The notes under the pieces are model-generated. The model did no database searches and was not told the origin of the DNA. It was given only the letters and a program-made list of their open reading frames with translations. From NCBI RefSeq assembly GCF_001679005.1, contig NZ_LXTW01000032.1, positions 62,001-126,000 of the forward strand: a stretch of 64,000 nucleotides of DNA, read 5' to 3'. Positions 45,534 through 55,480 of the stretch are shown here, piece by piece (position 1 is the stretch's first letter; every line of letters begins with the position of its first letter). This DNA comes from Moraxella nonliquefaciens (GTDB lineage: Bacteria > Pseudomonadota > Gammaproteobacteria > Pseudomonadales > Moraxellaceae). The translations under genes and the position numbers were made by a program.

Positions 45534-45556
45534 GTTCTATTATACTTCATCTGCCA

Positions 45557-47641
45557 TCAAGATGTCTGACCAAATTCATCATTGAGTTCACAGGTGAGTT
45601 CATAAGTGGCGGTGCTGATTTGTTCGGCTGTCCATTCTTTGAGTTTGGGTTTGGGACGTGGGCTTTTGAGTTTTTTTAAGAAAAATTGGGGCAAAAAGCG
45701 AACAAATACCTCGGTACCTGTGGGGCGAATTGGTTCGGTGCTTATCGTGCCACCTAAATTCAATGCCCTCTCACTCATGGTGCTAAGTCCATAATGTTCA
45801 GGCTTTTGTTTGTCGCTTTGACAAATGCCAATGCCATCATCACTGATACGCAAGATGGCCTCATAACTGATGCTGTCTTGGTAGAGTGTGATATTGACAT
45901 TTTTGGCATGGGCATGCTTATGAATGTTTGAGAGTGCCTCTCGGGTGATTTGTAATAAATCTACCTGTTCAGATGCTGATAGGTTTAAGGTTAATATTTG
46001 ATTGTCAAAGTTGATATTAAAACCCCCTTTGCTCTCAAATTCCTTAACCGTTATCTTTAAGGCATCATTAAAATCTCCCCCATCCACTTTTAAGCGAAAG
46101 GTATTTAATAAGTCTCGAAGCTGTGCGTAGGCGTGGTTTGTGGCATCATTTAGGTCGGTGCGAACCTTGTCTTGTTTTTGATGAATTTTTAATAGTGTTT
46201 CTTTGTTTTGCAGGTTTGGCTCATCGGTAAGGAGTTTTTTCTCTTGTTCACCCAGAGTTTTTAACATGGCAGACTGTATTTTTAGGTGTGATAATGTCTG
46301 GGCGATGGAATCATGCAGTTCACGAGCAAAGGTGTTGCGTTCTTCGGACAACAGCAATTCTTCGGCTTGTTTTTGGCGTTGGTTTGACATAAAAGTTAGG
46401 GCGATAAGTTGTGCCAAAACCCCCGGCAGGTCTTGTTCGGACAGATTATTGTCTTCGTTGATATTAAGTAGGGTGATGCGGTTTTTTGTCATAGAGTTTA
46501 TGGGTTCACGCACCAGTAACTCGCCCCAGTGAGTATCAGTGCTTTTGATGGGGATGATGCGGGTGTGCATGTCAATTTTTAGCTCGCAATGCTCACAATC
46601 ATCTGGGGTGCAAAAGTCATGGTGTTTACGCTCTGATAGGTTCATGATGACATCATTTTCAAAATTCTCCCCATGAATGCACAAAGACAGCTCCGTGTTG
46701 GGCAGTAGGCGAGCAAAATCTTGGATAAGTTTATGAAGCTCTTCGCTGTTTAGATGGTGTGTGGTGGCGATTTTCTCGGCAAAATGGTAAAGACTGTATA
46801 GGGCTTTGTTGCTTTGGGTAAGATGATGGGTTTGGTGTTCAACCTGTTTTTTAAGTTCGTTTTGATGGTTATCAATGAGTGTAAGCATGACAAAAAAAGC
46901 ATCTGATAACTCGTTGAATTCTTGATAGCCCTTAATATCCATCTTGCTTGCCTGCATGTTAAGCGATTTGCCTTGCCTAAAATGACGCGCGGTATTGGTA
47001 AGATTTTTCAAAGGAATTAAGGCATTACGGTGTAATTCGTACATGCCAACTAGCATCACAAACATGATGAACAGCAGCAAGATGATTTGGATGTGCTGCT
47101 GACGTGCTTGACGGTACTCGTTACGTTTGCCAATGGCATCAACCAAATCATTGACATCGTCTAAAAATGCCAAAGAGTGTTCATAAAAATTTACACCATC
47201 GTTGTGCATCAAAATTGGCAGTAGCGTGTGCTCCCAATCATGACGAATTTTGATGAGTGCCTTGTCAATATCGTCATTTTTGTTGCTGTTTTTGGCTTGA
47301 TATAGGCTTAATTTATCAAGGCGGGCGGTCATGTCATCTGCTAAGATGGGGCTTGGTGTGTGAGCTAATTTCGGATTTGTGAGCAGTGCCAATTCATGGT
47401 TGATGCGATAGGTCGCCATACGAATAGAGTCTGCATCATTGATGGCTTGTGCGTCTTTTTCGGCGGTACTGACAAGATAAAAACTGTATGTAGAAACACT
47501 TAGAATTGTCAAAAAAATAAACGCCACTGCCACACTTGCACGCCTTGTCATGGAATGCCCTACCGTGGTTGGACTGATTTGGTGTGTGAATTTTTTTAAC
47601 AAGGCAAACAGCACAAACCATACTCCCAAAAATTTTGTCAA
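45557..47641 (-). CDS. narX: NarX-type nitrate/nitrite sensor histidine kinase
   Basis: Up to 694 aa from a TTG at 47641. An ATG at 47551, with AGGG eight bases upstream, gives 664 aa and is plausible. Two transmembrane segments flank a periplasmic domain with the nitrate-binding P-box-like INDADSIRMATYRI. A HAMP region, a central cysteine cluster (CTPDDCEHCE) like that of E. coli NarX, and a HisKA_3 kinase with the H-box ERNTFARELHDSIAQTL follow. The C-terminal HATPase ends near residue 650, followed by a basic tail. It pairs with narL downstream and faces narK across the FNR-box region. Confidence 0.93.
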   Translation of the reverse strand: MTKFLGVWFVLFALLKKFTHQISPTTVGHSMTRRASVAVAFIFLTILSVSTYSFYLVSTAEKDAQAINDADSIRMATYRINHELALLTNPKLAHTPSPILADDMTARLDKLSLYQAKNSNKNDDIDKALIKIRHDWEHTLLPILMHNDGVNFYEHSLAFLDDVNDLVDAIGKRNEYRQARQQHIQIILLLFIMFVMLVGMYELHRNALIPLKNLTNTARHFRQGKSLNMQASKMDIKGYQEFNELSDAFFVMLTLIDNHQNELKKQVEHQTHHLTQSNKALYSLYHFAEKIATTHHLNSEELHKLIQDFARLLPNTELSLCIHGENFENDVIMNLSERKHHDFCTPDDCEHCELKIDMHTRIIPIKSTDTHWGELLVREPINSMTKNRITLLNINEDNNLSEQDLPGVLAQLIALTFMSNQRQKQAEELLLSEERNTFARELHDSIAQTLSHLKIQSAMLKTLGEQEKKLLTDEPNLQNKETLLKIHQKQDKVRTDLNDATNHAYAQLRDLLNTFRLKVDGGDFNDALKITVKEFESKGGFNINFDNQILTLNLSASEQVDLLQITREALSNIHKHAHAKNVNITLYQDSISYEAILRISDDGIGICQSDKQKPEHYGLSTMSERALNLGGTISTEPIRPTGTEVFVRFLPQFFLKKLKSPRPKPKLKEWTAEQISTATYELTCELNDEFGQTS

Positions 47642-47791
47642 TAAAAAATAAGTGCATCATGTCAGCAAAGCGGTGGTGTATTTCATTTGTAAGTCATTGA
47701 AAAATAGGTATTTTATCAGTGTCAATACCAAATTTTATCATACTACCAAAGAAGTATTGGACTATTATATAGAAAACTTATTGATAAAAAC

Positions 47792-47805
47792 TTGATTGTA
47801 ATCAA
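47792..47805 (+). promoter_or_regulatory. Perfect FNR-type binding site upstream of narK
   Basis: TTGATTGTAATCAA matches the FNR consensus TTGAT-N4-ATCAA at every position. Its centre is 127 bases before the narK ATG; a tatcat at 47828 could be the -10, which would put the box near -41, the usual activating position. It lies between the divergent narX and narK genes. Confidence 0.8.
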
Positions 47806-47925
47806 TTATTTTTTGAGAAAGTTTGATTATCATGACAGTAACAAATTTTAACACACTGGCTGTGTGGCGTGTTATTTTACCACGACTGCCATGCCAAAGA
47901 AAACCCTAAAACATGGGGGGAGATT

Positions 47926-49182
47926 ATGGCAACTCAAAAATCTAAACAACTGCTTGTACTAACTTCATCAACCATCGCATTTACCGTCTGCTTTATGATT
48001 TGGATGATGTTTGCGGTGCTTGGCATCCCAATCCAAAAAGCACTAGACTTATCTGAGACCCAATTTGGGCTACTTGCTGCCACACCTGTGCTGACAGGTT
48101 CTCTTGTTCGTCTGCCACTTGGCATGATGACGGATAAATATGGCGGAAAGGTTGTGCTTTTCGCTTTGATGATGGCATGTGTTGTACCAATATTTTTGAT
48201 GAGTTATGCCAATGCCTATTGGCAGTTTTTGGTGCTGGGTCTGTTTGCAGGGCTGGCAGGTGGCTCATTTTCGGTTGGGATTGCTTATGTCGCTAAGTGG
48301 TTTGAAGCAGACCGTCAAGGGTTTGCCATGGGTGTGTTTGGGGCAGGTAATGCAGGTTCGGCACTCACCAAAATGGTAGGCCCTGCCATCATCGCTTATG
48401 GCGGTTGGCAGTTTTTGCCAAAGGTATATGCAGGGATAATGCTTGTTACTGCCATTGGCTTTTGGTTCATGTCTTTTGATAATAAGGCTCACCGTTCGGC
48501 AAGTAATGTAAGTTTTGCCAGTCAATTGGCGGTGTTAAAAGACCCCAATGTGTGGCGTTATAGTCAGTATTATTCCATTGTCTTTGGTGGCTATGTTGCC
48601 CTTGCTTTGTGGATGACCAAATATTATGTTAATGAGTATGAATTTAGCCTACAAACAGCAGCATTTTTGGCGGCATGTTTTAGCTTGCCAGGGGGCGTAC
48701 TGCGTGCACTTGGTGGTTGGCTGTCGGACAAATACTCAGCCCATACCGTAACATGGTGGGTACTGTGGGCATCTTTTTTGTTTTTGTTCATCTTATCATA
48801 CCCCCAAACAGATCTTGTGGTCAAAACGGTACACGGTGAGCGAGCGTTTCACATTGGTCTAAATGCCACCATTTTTACCATCTTGATTTTCTTTTTGGGT
48901 ATTGCCTTTGCCATCGGTAAGGCCTCTGTATTTAAATATTTATCGGATGAATACAAAGAAAACATGGGGGCGGTCTCTGGTGTGGTTGGTCTGGCAGGGG
49001 GGTTGGGTGGATTTATCCTACCCATCATGTTCGGGGTAGCGGTGGACATCACAGGCGTGCGTTCATCAGCGTTTATGATTATGTTTGGCGTGGTATGGGT
49101 CAGCCTTGTGTGGATTTATGTCTCGGAGGTCAAACCTAAAATGGAAGAAAATCATCAAGCCATGTTAAAGATGAAAAAATAA
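47926..49182 (+). CDS. narK: NarK-type nitrate/nitrite transporter (MFS, NNP family)
   Basis: 418 aa from the ATG at 47926, preceded by ggggggag; the frame opens earlier at 47869. Twelve membrane helices. The nitrate-signature-type stretches VFGAGNAGSALTK and GVVGLAGGLGGFILP, and the substrate arginine in RLPLGMMTDKYGG, fit the NNP family. It imports nitrate and/or exports nitrite. narGHJI is not in the window. Control by FNR and NarXL is expected from the adjacent site and genes. A terminator follows at 49206. Confidence 0.93.
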   Translation: MATQKSKQLLVLTSSTIAFTVCFMIWMMFAVLGIPIQKALDLSETQFGLLAATPVLTGSLVRLPLGMMTDKYGGKVVLFALMMACVVPIFLMSYANAYWQFLVLGLFAGLAGGSFSVGIAYVAKWFEADRQGFAMGVFGAGNAGSALTKMVGPAIIAYGGWQFLPKVYAGIMLVTAIGFWFMSFDNKAHRSASNVSFASQLAVLKDPNVWRYSQYYSIVFGGYVALALWMTKYYVNEYEFSLQTAAFLAACFSLPGGVLRALGGWLSDKYSAHTVTWWVLWASFLFLFILSYPQTDLVVKTVHGERAFHIGLNATIFTILIFFLGIAFAIGKASVFKYLSDEYKENMGAVSGVVGLAGGLGGFILPIMFGVAVDITGVRSSAFMIMFGVVWVSLVWIYVSEVKPKMEENHQAMLKMKK

Positions 49183-49205
49183 CACGTGATGATTTAAAAA
49201 CAGGA

Positions 49206-49240
49206 AAAACAGGCGATCTATGGCAGTTCGCTTGTTTTTG
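49206..49240 (+). terminator. Intrinsic terminator after narK
   Basis: AAAACAGGCGA / TCGCTTGTTTT (one G-T pair) with an eleven-base loop and a following T-run. Confidence 0.75.
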
Positions 49241-49375
49241 TATTTTAGTTTTGTGTTTTAGATGGGGATTTGCTATGATGGCAGTATTTGACAGATAAGA
49301 ATGATGATTGCATAACATGCACCGATTAGCTAATACCAGCAAATCCAATCTGGTCATCTTTTAACAGGAACATTC

Positions 49376-50044
49376 ATGCTCACCCTACACCACTTAAATG
49401 ATTCTCGCTCTTTTCGTATCTTATGGCTGTTGTGCGAATTAAATGCCTTGTATGGCACGTCTTTTCGTGTCATCAAACACGAACGCACCAAAAGCCACCT
49501 TGCCCCAAAAGAGCTAACAGACATTCACCCAATGGGTAAAGCACCGATTTTAATAGATGAGTCTTGTGACAAAACACTTGCTGAATCGGGTTTTATCATT
49601 GAATATCTGTTGCGTCATTATGACACACAAGCAAAACTCTCTCCAAGCGATGAAGCGTGGGAAGATTATGCTTTTTGGTTGCATTTTACTGAAAGTTCAC
49701 TCATGCCAAATCTGGTCATGCGATTGGTGTTTGCTAAAATCGTACAAAAGTCGCCATTTTTTATCCGCCCCATTGTCAAAAACATACAAAAAGGCGTTGA
49801 GAAATCATTCATCTCCCCCAACGTGGATAAGGCATTGGCTCTACTCAACGAACATTTGGCAAATCGGCGTTATTTATCGGGGGCAGGGCAGGGCGTATTT
49901 GGTGCTGTGGACATTCATTTGCATTTTGGCATTGCCCAAATGAAAAAATCAGGTGTTCTCTTTGATGAGTGGGTTCATATTCATAACTGGCTGGCGTATT
50001 GCCAATCTCGGCCTGGCTTTGAGATGGCACAAAATTATGAGTAA
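49376..50044 (+). CDS. Glutathione S-transferase family protein
   Basis: 222 aa. The N-terminal thioredoxin-like domain LHHLNDSRSFRILWLLCEL, with HPMGKAPILID (cis-Pro) and ESGFIIEYL (glutathione gamma-glutamyl contact), is followed by the all-helical domain. Substrate is unknown; detoxification or a glutathione-dependent catabolic step are both possible. The stop codon lies inside a 17-bp tandem duplication. Confidence 0.88.
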   Translation: MLTLHHLNDSRSFRILWLLCELNALYGTSFRVIKHERTKSHLAPKELTDIHPMGKAPILIDESCDKTLAESGFIIEYLLRHYDTQAKLSPSDEAWEDYAFWLHFTESSLMPNLVMRLVFAKIVQKSPFFIRPIVKNIQKGVEKSFISPNVDKALALLNEHLANRRYLSGAGQGVFGAVDIHLHFGIAQMKKSGVLFDEWVHIHNWLAYCQSRPGFEMAQNYE

Positions 50045-50071
50045 ATTTATGAGTTGAGTAAATTTATGAGT
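50038..50071. repeat. 17-bp tandem duplication at the GST stop codon
   Basis: Two copies of tgagtaaatttatgagt; the first contains the TAA of the GST gene (50042-50044). Confidence 0.85.
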
Positions 50072-50104
50072 GATGAGCGACCGCTTTTTCCTTTCATCCT
50101 TTTG

Positions 50105-51073
50105 CTACTCATCCTTTAACGAAAACTCTTCGGTATATAAGCTCCAATTTAGCTTAGTGCGACAGGCTTGATAAAAATCCACATCCAAGGGGTGTAGCAG
50201 AATGAGAGATTTATTGTGCTTGGTGATGAGTAGGGTTTGATTATTATCCAAAGGGACACTTGCCTCACCATCAGAACTGACCATGGGCTGAGTACGGTTA
50301 TCTTTATGAATGTTAATGGTGATTTTACTGGTTCCTGCAACCACGATGGGGCGACTAGACAGCGTATGTGGATGCATGGGCGCTAAACAAATGGCATCCA
50401 AATTGGGATGAATGATGGGCCCTCCTGCTGATAATGAATAGGCGGTAGAGCCTGTTGGGGTCGCCACAATAAGCCCATCAGCGTGCTGACGATAGACATC
50501 AATGTCATCAATTTGTAGTTTAAAATCAATGGTATGCACCGATTTGCCTGCATGTAATACCACATCATTTAGGGCGTAGCTTTCATGAAAAACTTGCATA
50601 TGACCGTTATCATCTGATCCCAATATCTGCATTTTTAACAAAAACCGCTCATCAATGTGATATTCACCAGCAAAAATCTCTGATAACTCCACCGCCAAGC
50701 GTTCAGGATTGATGTCCGCCAAGAATCCCAGTCGCCCACGATTAACCCCCAGCACAGGCACGCCCGTCCCCGCCAGTACAGTACTTGCCTGTAAAATAGA
50801 ACCATCACCACCGACAACCATTACCAAATCACAATACTCACCCATGCGTCCACGTGGTACGATTTTTATGTGGTCATCACGCCCACCAATGTGTATTCCA
50901 TCAATGCTTGCGGTATTGGTATCAATGGCAATATCCAACCCCCACCGGGTCAACAGATGAATGAGTTCATTTAATGTTGTGATAATGCTTTTTTTGCCAG
51001 CACGCCCCATAAGCCCAATGCGTTTAAAATGGCTTTTTTTGACAGATGTCAGTGAAATGGCGGTATCGGTCAT
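50105..51073 (-). CDS. nadK: NadK, NAD kinase
   Basis: Phosphorylates NAD to NADP. From the ATG at 51073, with AGGA upstream, the protein is 322 aa; a GTG at 51118 is the alternative. The nucleotide-binding GGDGS is at residues 88-92. NRGRLGFLADI and the catalytic-domain motifs TPTGSTAYSLSAGGPI and SSRPIVV are intact. Slightly longer than E. coli NadK (292). Confidence 0.95.
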   Translation of the reverse strand: MTDTAISLTSVKKSHFKRIGLMGRAGKKSIITTLNELIHLLTRWGLDIAIDTNTASIDGIHIGGRDDHIKIVPRGRMGEYCDLVMVVGGDGSILQASTVLAGTGVPVLGVNRGRLGFLADINPERLAVELSEIFAGEYHIDERFLLKMQILGSDDNGHMQVFHESYALNDVVLHAGKSVHTIDFKLQIDDIDVYRQHADGLIVATPTGSTAYSLSAGGPIIHPNLDAICLAPMHPHTLSSRPIVVAGTSKITINIHKDNRTQPMVSSDGEASVPLDNNQTLLITKHNKSLILLHPLDVDFYQACRTKLNWSLYTEEFSLKDE

Positions 51074-51300
51074 GATGGCAACAGTCCTGATGTATTTTAA
51101 TGTAGCACCCAAAAGCACATATAATAACCAAACTTTAAGCAGACTACAAGTAAAAATCCATCAAACATACCACAAAACATGACCATTCTTATCTGCTAAG
51201 ATAACAAAATGCTTGATTTTTAAAGGTAAATATAGTATAAAACGTTTAACCGTGTTAATTTTCAATCTCTATCTTAAATCTCTGTCTTATAAGGAAAATC

Positions 51301-52023
51301 ATGGCAAACCCTATTATTAGTCGTACCGAACTGCTTGCAGGCGATGCACCAATGACCGTTAATGGCGTGGTCAAAAAGACCGCTCTACTGCTTGGCATCT
51401 CTGCTACCACAGGTTTTGGGCTGTTCTTTTTTGCTCTGATGAGTGGTATATCATCAGGGGTGTTGGTTGGGCTGTTTATTGTGGCAATGCTTGCTGCCAT
51501 GGGCATTGGCTTGACGACTGCCTTTAAACCACACCTTGCCAAAACACTGTCAGTACCTTATGCTGCCCTAGAAGGGGTTGTCATTGGTGTGGCAAGTGCT
51601 TTTGCCTTTTATAAAGCCCCAAGCGTGCCACTGCTTGCCTTGTCAGCGACTTTTGTCAGTGCAGCGGTGATGCTAACCTTGTACAGTACTGGCATCATCA
51701 AAGTAACCGAAAAATTCCGCTCATTGGTGGTATCTGCCTCTATCGCTATCATGATTGTTTATGCCATTCAGTGGATTATGTCGCTGGTGTTTGGCAGTTC
51801 TATCCCCCATTTGTTTAACGGTGGCATGATTGCTATTGGTTTTAGTGTATTTACCACGCTCATCGCTTCGTTCTTCTTGTTGCTTGATTTTAAAAATATT
51901 GAAGATGGTGTTATGTATGGTGTCAATGAAGAATTTGAATGGGTGTATGGCATTAGCGTATTAGCAACGTTGGTGTGGATGTATATTGAATTCTTGCGTT
52001 TGATTGGTTATTTACAAGAATGA
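51301..52023 (+). CDS. Bax inhibitor-1 / YccA-family membrane protein
   Basis: 240 aa with seven hydrophobic helices and a family-typical central YAALEGVVIGVASAFAF and acidic end region. Bacterial members include YccA, a modulator of FtsH, and YetJ, a pH-dependent calcium leak. The particular role here is not known. aaggaaaatc precedes the ATG. A strong terminator follows at 52054. Confidence 0.88.
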   Translation: MANPIISRTELLAGDAPMTVNGVVKKTALLLGISATTGFGLFFFALMSGISSGVLVGLFIVAMLAAMGIGLTTAFKPHLAKTLSVPYAALEGVVIGVASAFAFYKAPSVPLLALSATFVSAAVMLTLYSTGIIKVTEKFRSLVVSASIAIMIVYAIQWIMSLVFGSSIPHLFNGGMIAIGFSVFTTLIASFFLLLDFKNIEDGVMYGVNEEFEWVYGISVLATLVWMYIEFLRLIGYLQE

Positions 52024-52053
52024 CCGATGACTCTACTCTAAATGAGACCAAAT

Positions 52054-52080
52054 AAAAACGCTCTAATTAGAGCGTTTTTT
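52054..52080 (+). terminator. Intrinsic terminator after the Bax inhibitor-1 gene
   Basis: AAAAACGCTCTAATTAGAGCGTTTTTT, an almost perfect palindrome with terminal T-run. Confidence 0.88.
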
Positions 52081-52192
52081 TGTTGGATATTGATGATATC
52101 TTGCAACAAATTATCTTGCAACAAATGTTTGGCAAAGGTTCAACATGACTTAATTATTTGTTATAATTTGTCAATTTTGGTGAGCATGAGTG

Positions 52193-53944
52193 ATGGCGAT
52201 GACTTTTCGTATGTTGATGATGGTGTTTATAATGGGCATGATTTTGAGTGCCTGTCAGTCATTACCGACCATTGCCCATTTGCCAGAGAGTATCCAACTG
52301 ACCAAAAGGGTGCATTTGGCACATGAGGCGTTACTTGCCAAACGTATGAACAATCAAAGCGACCACAGTCAGACCGATTTAAATCAATATGACAATGATA
52401 CAGACACAGGTTTTTTGGGCAAACGAGTAAACCCCCCAACAAATGACCCATTCATACAGTCCACACCATCTTTGAGTACCATCATTGATGAGCAGACCGA
52501 ATATCATCCCACGCTATCGGGATATTATCCCATTGCCACAGGTGCCAATGCTTTTGCATCTCGCAGTATTTTGTCAAACATGGCAACGCATACCATTGAT
52601 GTGCAATACTATATCTGGCATGACGATGAAGCTGGGCTTTTGATGTTAAAAGATTTGTGGCAAGCGGCACACAGAGGGGTGCTTGTTCGCTTATTGCTTG
52701 ATGATTTTAATGGCAGTCCCAGCCTTGATGAACGCCTTGCCTTGTTTGCCAAACACCCAAATATTGCTGTGCGAGTCATCAATCCCTTTACTTATCGCCA
52801 TCATAAGTTCATAAATTATCTGACTTCGCCTGTACGTATCAATGTACGCATGCACAACAAAAGCATGACATTTGACAATCACATTAGTATCATCGGTGGG
52901 CGTAATATCGGTAACGAATACCTAAACAATCATCACAACAATCATTTTGCTGATTTGGATGTTTTGCTGATCGGTCAAGTGGTTGATGATATCACCAAAA
53001 GTTTTGATGAATATTGGCAATCACCCACTGCTTATGATATTGAAACGCTGGTATCAACAGACAAACAGAGGTCATCTTCGTCATCGATGACGCTATTTGA
53101 TAAAGATGATGATTTAGATATTACAAAAGATGAGCGGGCTTTACGCACTTATCGTGGTGCTGTGGCAAGCAGTACCATTGGTAAGGATTTACTCAATAAG
53201 AACGTCCCATTTCGCTGGGTTGATATGAAGTTTTTGGCAGACGATGCGTTAAAACTTAGTCCCAAAACTAAAAATAAAAACGCCAAAGATGAATATTTGG
53301 TGAATAAATTACGCCATGAATTCGGTCGCCCCAAAGAACGTTTGAGCATCATCTCATCATATTTTGTCCCTACCAAAGACGGTGTGCATGCCTTAACTGC
53401 TCTTGCCAAGGATGGTGTTAGGGTGAGCATACTGACCAACTCATTTGATGCCACCGATGTCGGAGCGGTGCATGCAGGGTATGGGCATTGGCGTTTTGCA
53501 CTGTTATCGGCAGGCGTGAGAATTTATGAATTAAAATCAACCGCCAAAGGCATGAGTGAAGATGAAAATAAACTGTGGCGTACCAAACACATGACCAGCA
53601 CCAGCTTGCATGCCAAAGCCTTTGCTGTGGATGATCATAAAGTGTTTATCGGTTCGTATAATATTGACCCACGTTCAGCGAACATTAATACCGAGCTTGG
53701 TGTGATGATTTATGATAAAAAATTGGCACATCAGCTTCACGATGCCCTAAATAACGCAGATGATCAAGAGAATCTGGCGATTTTGCATCAAGTCTATGAG
53801 GTGCGTTTGGTTGATGGGCGATTACAATGGCGAACCTTAGAGCATGGTAAAGAGGTGATTTTTGACAAAGAACCGCACATGAGTGCCCCTAAGAATGTCG
53901 GTGTGTCATTGATGAGTTGGTTACCAATAGATTGGCTGTTGTGA
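52193..53944 (+). CDS. Lipoprotein phospholipase D-family protein (ClsC-like)
   Basis: About 583 aa. The N-terminus is a lipoprotein signal with lipobox LSAC around residue 20, so the enzyme should be anchored in a membrane and face the periplasm. Two HKD motifs are present: HNKSMTFDN with IGGRNIGNEY, and HAKAFAVDDHKVFIGSYNIDPRS. Architecture and size resemble E. coli ClsC-type cardiolipin synthases, but a general phosphatidyltransferase or phospholipase activity cannot be excluded. It is not related in architecture to the single-HKD protein at 34909. The ATG at 52193 was preferred over an adjacent GTG. Confidence 0.85.
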   Translation: MAMTFRMLMMVFIMGMILSACQSLPTIAHLPESIQLTKRVHLAHEALLAKRMNNQSDHSQTDLNQYDNDTDTGFLGKRVNPPTNDPFIQSTPSLSTIIDEQTEYHPTLSGYYPIATGANAFASRSILSNMATHTIDVQYYIWHDDEAGLLMLKDLWQAAHRGVLVRLLLDDFNGSPSLDERLALFAKHPNIAVRVINPFTYRHHKFINYLTSPVRINVRMHNKSMTFDNHISIIGGRNIGNEYLNNHHNNHFADLDVLLIGQVVDDITKSFDEYWQSPTAYDIETLVSTDKQRSSSSSMTLFDKDDDLDITKDERALRTYRGAVASSTIGKDLLNKNVPFRWVDMKFLADDALKLSPKTKNKNAKDEYLVNKLRHEFGRPKERLSIISSYFVPTKDGVHALTALAKDGVRVSILTNSFDATDVGAVHAGYGHWRFALLSAGVRIYELKSTAKGMSEDENKLWRTKHMTSTSLHAKAFAVDDHKVFIGSYNIDPRSANINTELGVMIYDKKLAHQLHDALNNADDQENLAILHQVYEVRLVDGRLQWRTLEHGKEVIFDKEPHMSAPKNVGVSLMSWLPIDWLL

Positions 53945-54065
53945 TTGTCATGCTCCTTAATGTTCTCACGCCCCAATTGTAACAAATACATAAAAGTGAT
54001 TGCTATTTTAAGCAATTTTTAGTACATTATACAAAATAATATACAAATATTCACAATTATTCACA

Positions 54066-55454
54066 ATGCTTTATACCACCTTATCATCTTATCATGTTCG
54101 TCTGATTGCCACAGTCGCCTTGGTGTCCATGTTGGCATTTTTTGATTATGTATTGGTGTTTTATCTAAAAGAGACAATCATTGATAATTTCTTTGGAGGA
54201 CGTGAGATAAAATGGTTGCATTCAATGCAAGTGGGAGGAATGTGTCTTGGGGTGTATCTCGCCCATCTTGTTGGTGGATTTTTGCTTGGGCAATATGGTG
54301 ATGTTAATGGCAGGCAAGCGGTGCTGTTTTTGAGCTTGCTTGGCTTGACTGTTTTTACTTTCATCATCGCTGTGTTACCAACCTATCAACATGTGGGGGT
54401 ATTGGCTCCGATTTTGTTTATTCTGGCTCGTTTTGGTCAAGGATTGGCTTATGGCGGTCAAATTCCATCTGCTTTGGTGCTACTTACAGAACAGCTGCCC
54501 ATGAGACGTGTGGGTTTTGGATGTAGTTTTATTATGGTGGGTGTTTTGGTGGGGGTGCTTTTGGTGAGCCTGTTGTCAAATTTTCTAGCAAATACCCTAA
54601 CTTATGTAGACATGCTCAGCTATGGCTGGCGAATCCCTTTTGTGGTTGGAGCCATGCTGTCAGTATTGTTGTTGCTATCTTTACAATTCATCAAAGAGAC
54701 ACCCATTATCACACAGACCAAAGAGCGTCATGCCACAGAGGAGCATACATTAAGTGCCATGAGCTTTGATGGGCTAACCACAACTCAGATTCAAGATTTG
54801 GCAGATTCTAATATTTTCTGTGATGATAAGCCCCAATCCATCCAAAAATCATCTTTGGTTCAAATCATCACCAAAAATCGCCTGTCTAGCCTTATCCCTG
54901 CTGTACTTGTGTCGTGGATTATGATGAGTATTTTTATTGTTATTGCCATGATGATGCCAACCTTACTTAATATCAGCTTTGTGATATCGGAGAGTATTTT
55001 GACATTTGGCTCTGGTATTGCGGTATTTTTTATGATGATTGGCTGTGCATTTTATGGTTATTTGGTGGATAGGGTTAATGTGGGCATGGTGATGATTTTT
55101 GGTGGTATATTATTCATTGCCAACACATCGCTATTTTTTGTTCAATTGGGGCGTGGCAGTGATTTAACATTATTGTGGTTTGCTCTGTTCGGTTTTTCAG
55201 GTGGACTGATTGCCACGTTGCCTGCGGTATTAACTCGGCTATTCCCCACTAAGATTCGTCTCACCAGCATTGCCTTGACTTATAATGTTACTTATGTGTT
55301 AGTGGCAGGCTGTATGCCATCACTATTGGCATTTGTAACCTTTCATTTGCCACTTACTCCTGCTTTGTATCTGCTGTGGGTGGGGCTGGTTACGATATTT
55401 TTAAGTTTTTATATTTACTATCTGCCCAGAAGTGAGCGAGATATCACCAGATAG
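54066..55454 (+). CDS. MFS transporter of the metabolite:H+ symporter type
   Basis: 462 aa with twelve predicted helices. The MFS motif appears as GQYGDVNGRQAVLF after helix 2, and the ARFGQGLAYGGQIPSA stretch in helix 4 is typical of the ProP/citrate/shikimate branch. A long polar loop (about residues 215-275) separates the two halves. Substrate unknown; neighbours FAH and alpha/beta hydrolase on the opposite strand hint weakly at organic-acid catabolism. Confidence 0.82.
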   Translation: MLYTTLSSYHVRLIATVALVSMLAFFDYVLVFYLKETIIDNFFGGREIKWLHSMQVGGMCLGVYLAHLVGGFLLGQYGDVNGRQAVLFLSLLGLTVFTFIIAVLPTYQHVGVLAPILFILARFGQGLAYGGQIPSALVLLTEQLPMRRVGFGCSFIMVGVLVGVLLVSLLSNFLANTLTYVDMLSYGWRIPFVVGAMLSVLLLLSLQFIKETPIITQTKERHATEEHTLSAMSFDGLTTTQIQDLADSNIFCDDKPQSIQKSSLVQIITKNRLSSLIPAVLVSWIMMSIFIVIAMMMPTLLNISFVISESILTFGSGIAVFFMMIGCAFYGYLVDRVNVGMVMIFGGILFIANTSLFFVQLGRGSDLTLLWFALFGFSGGLIATLPAVLTRLFPTKIRLTSIALTYNVTYVLVAGCMPSLLAFVTFHLPLTPALYLLWVGLVTIFLSFYIYYLPRSERDITR

Positions 55455-55480
55455 TGTAGGGTGTTTGTCAAAGATGATGG

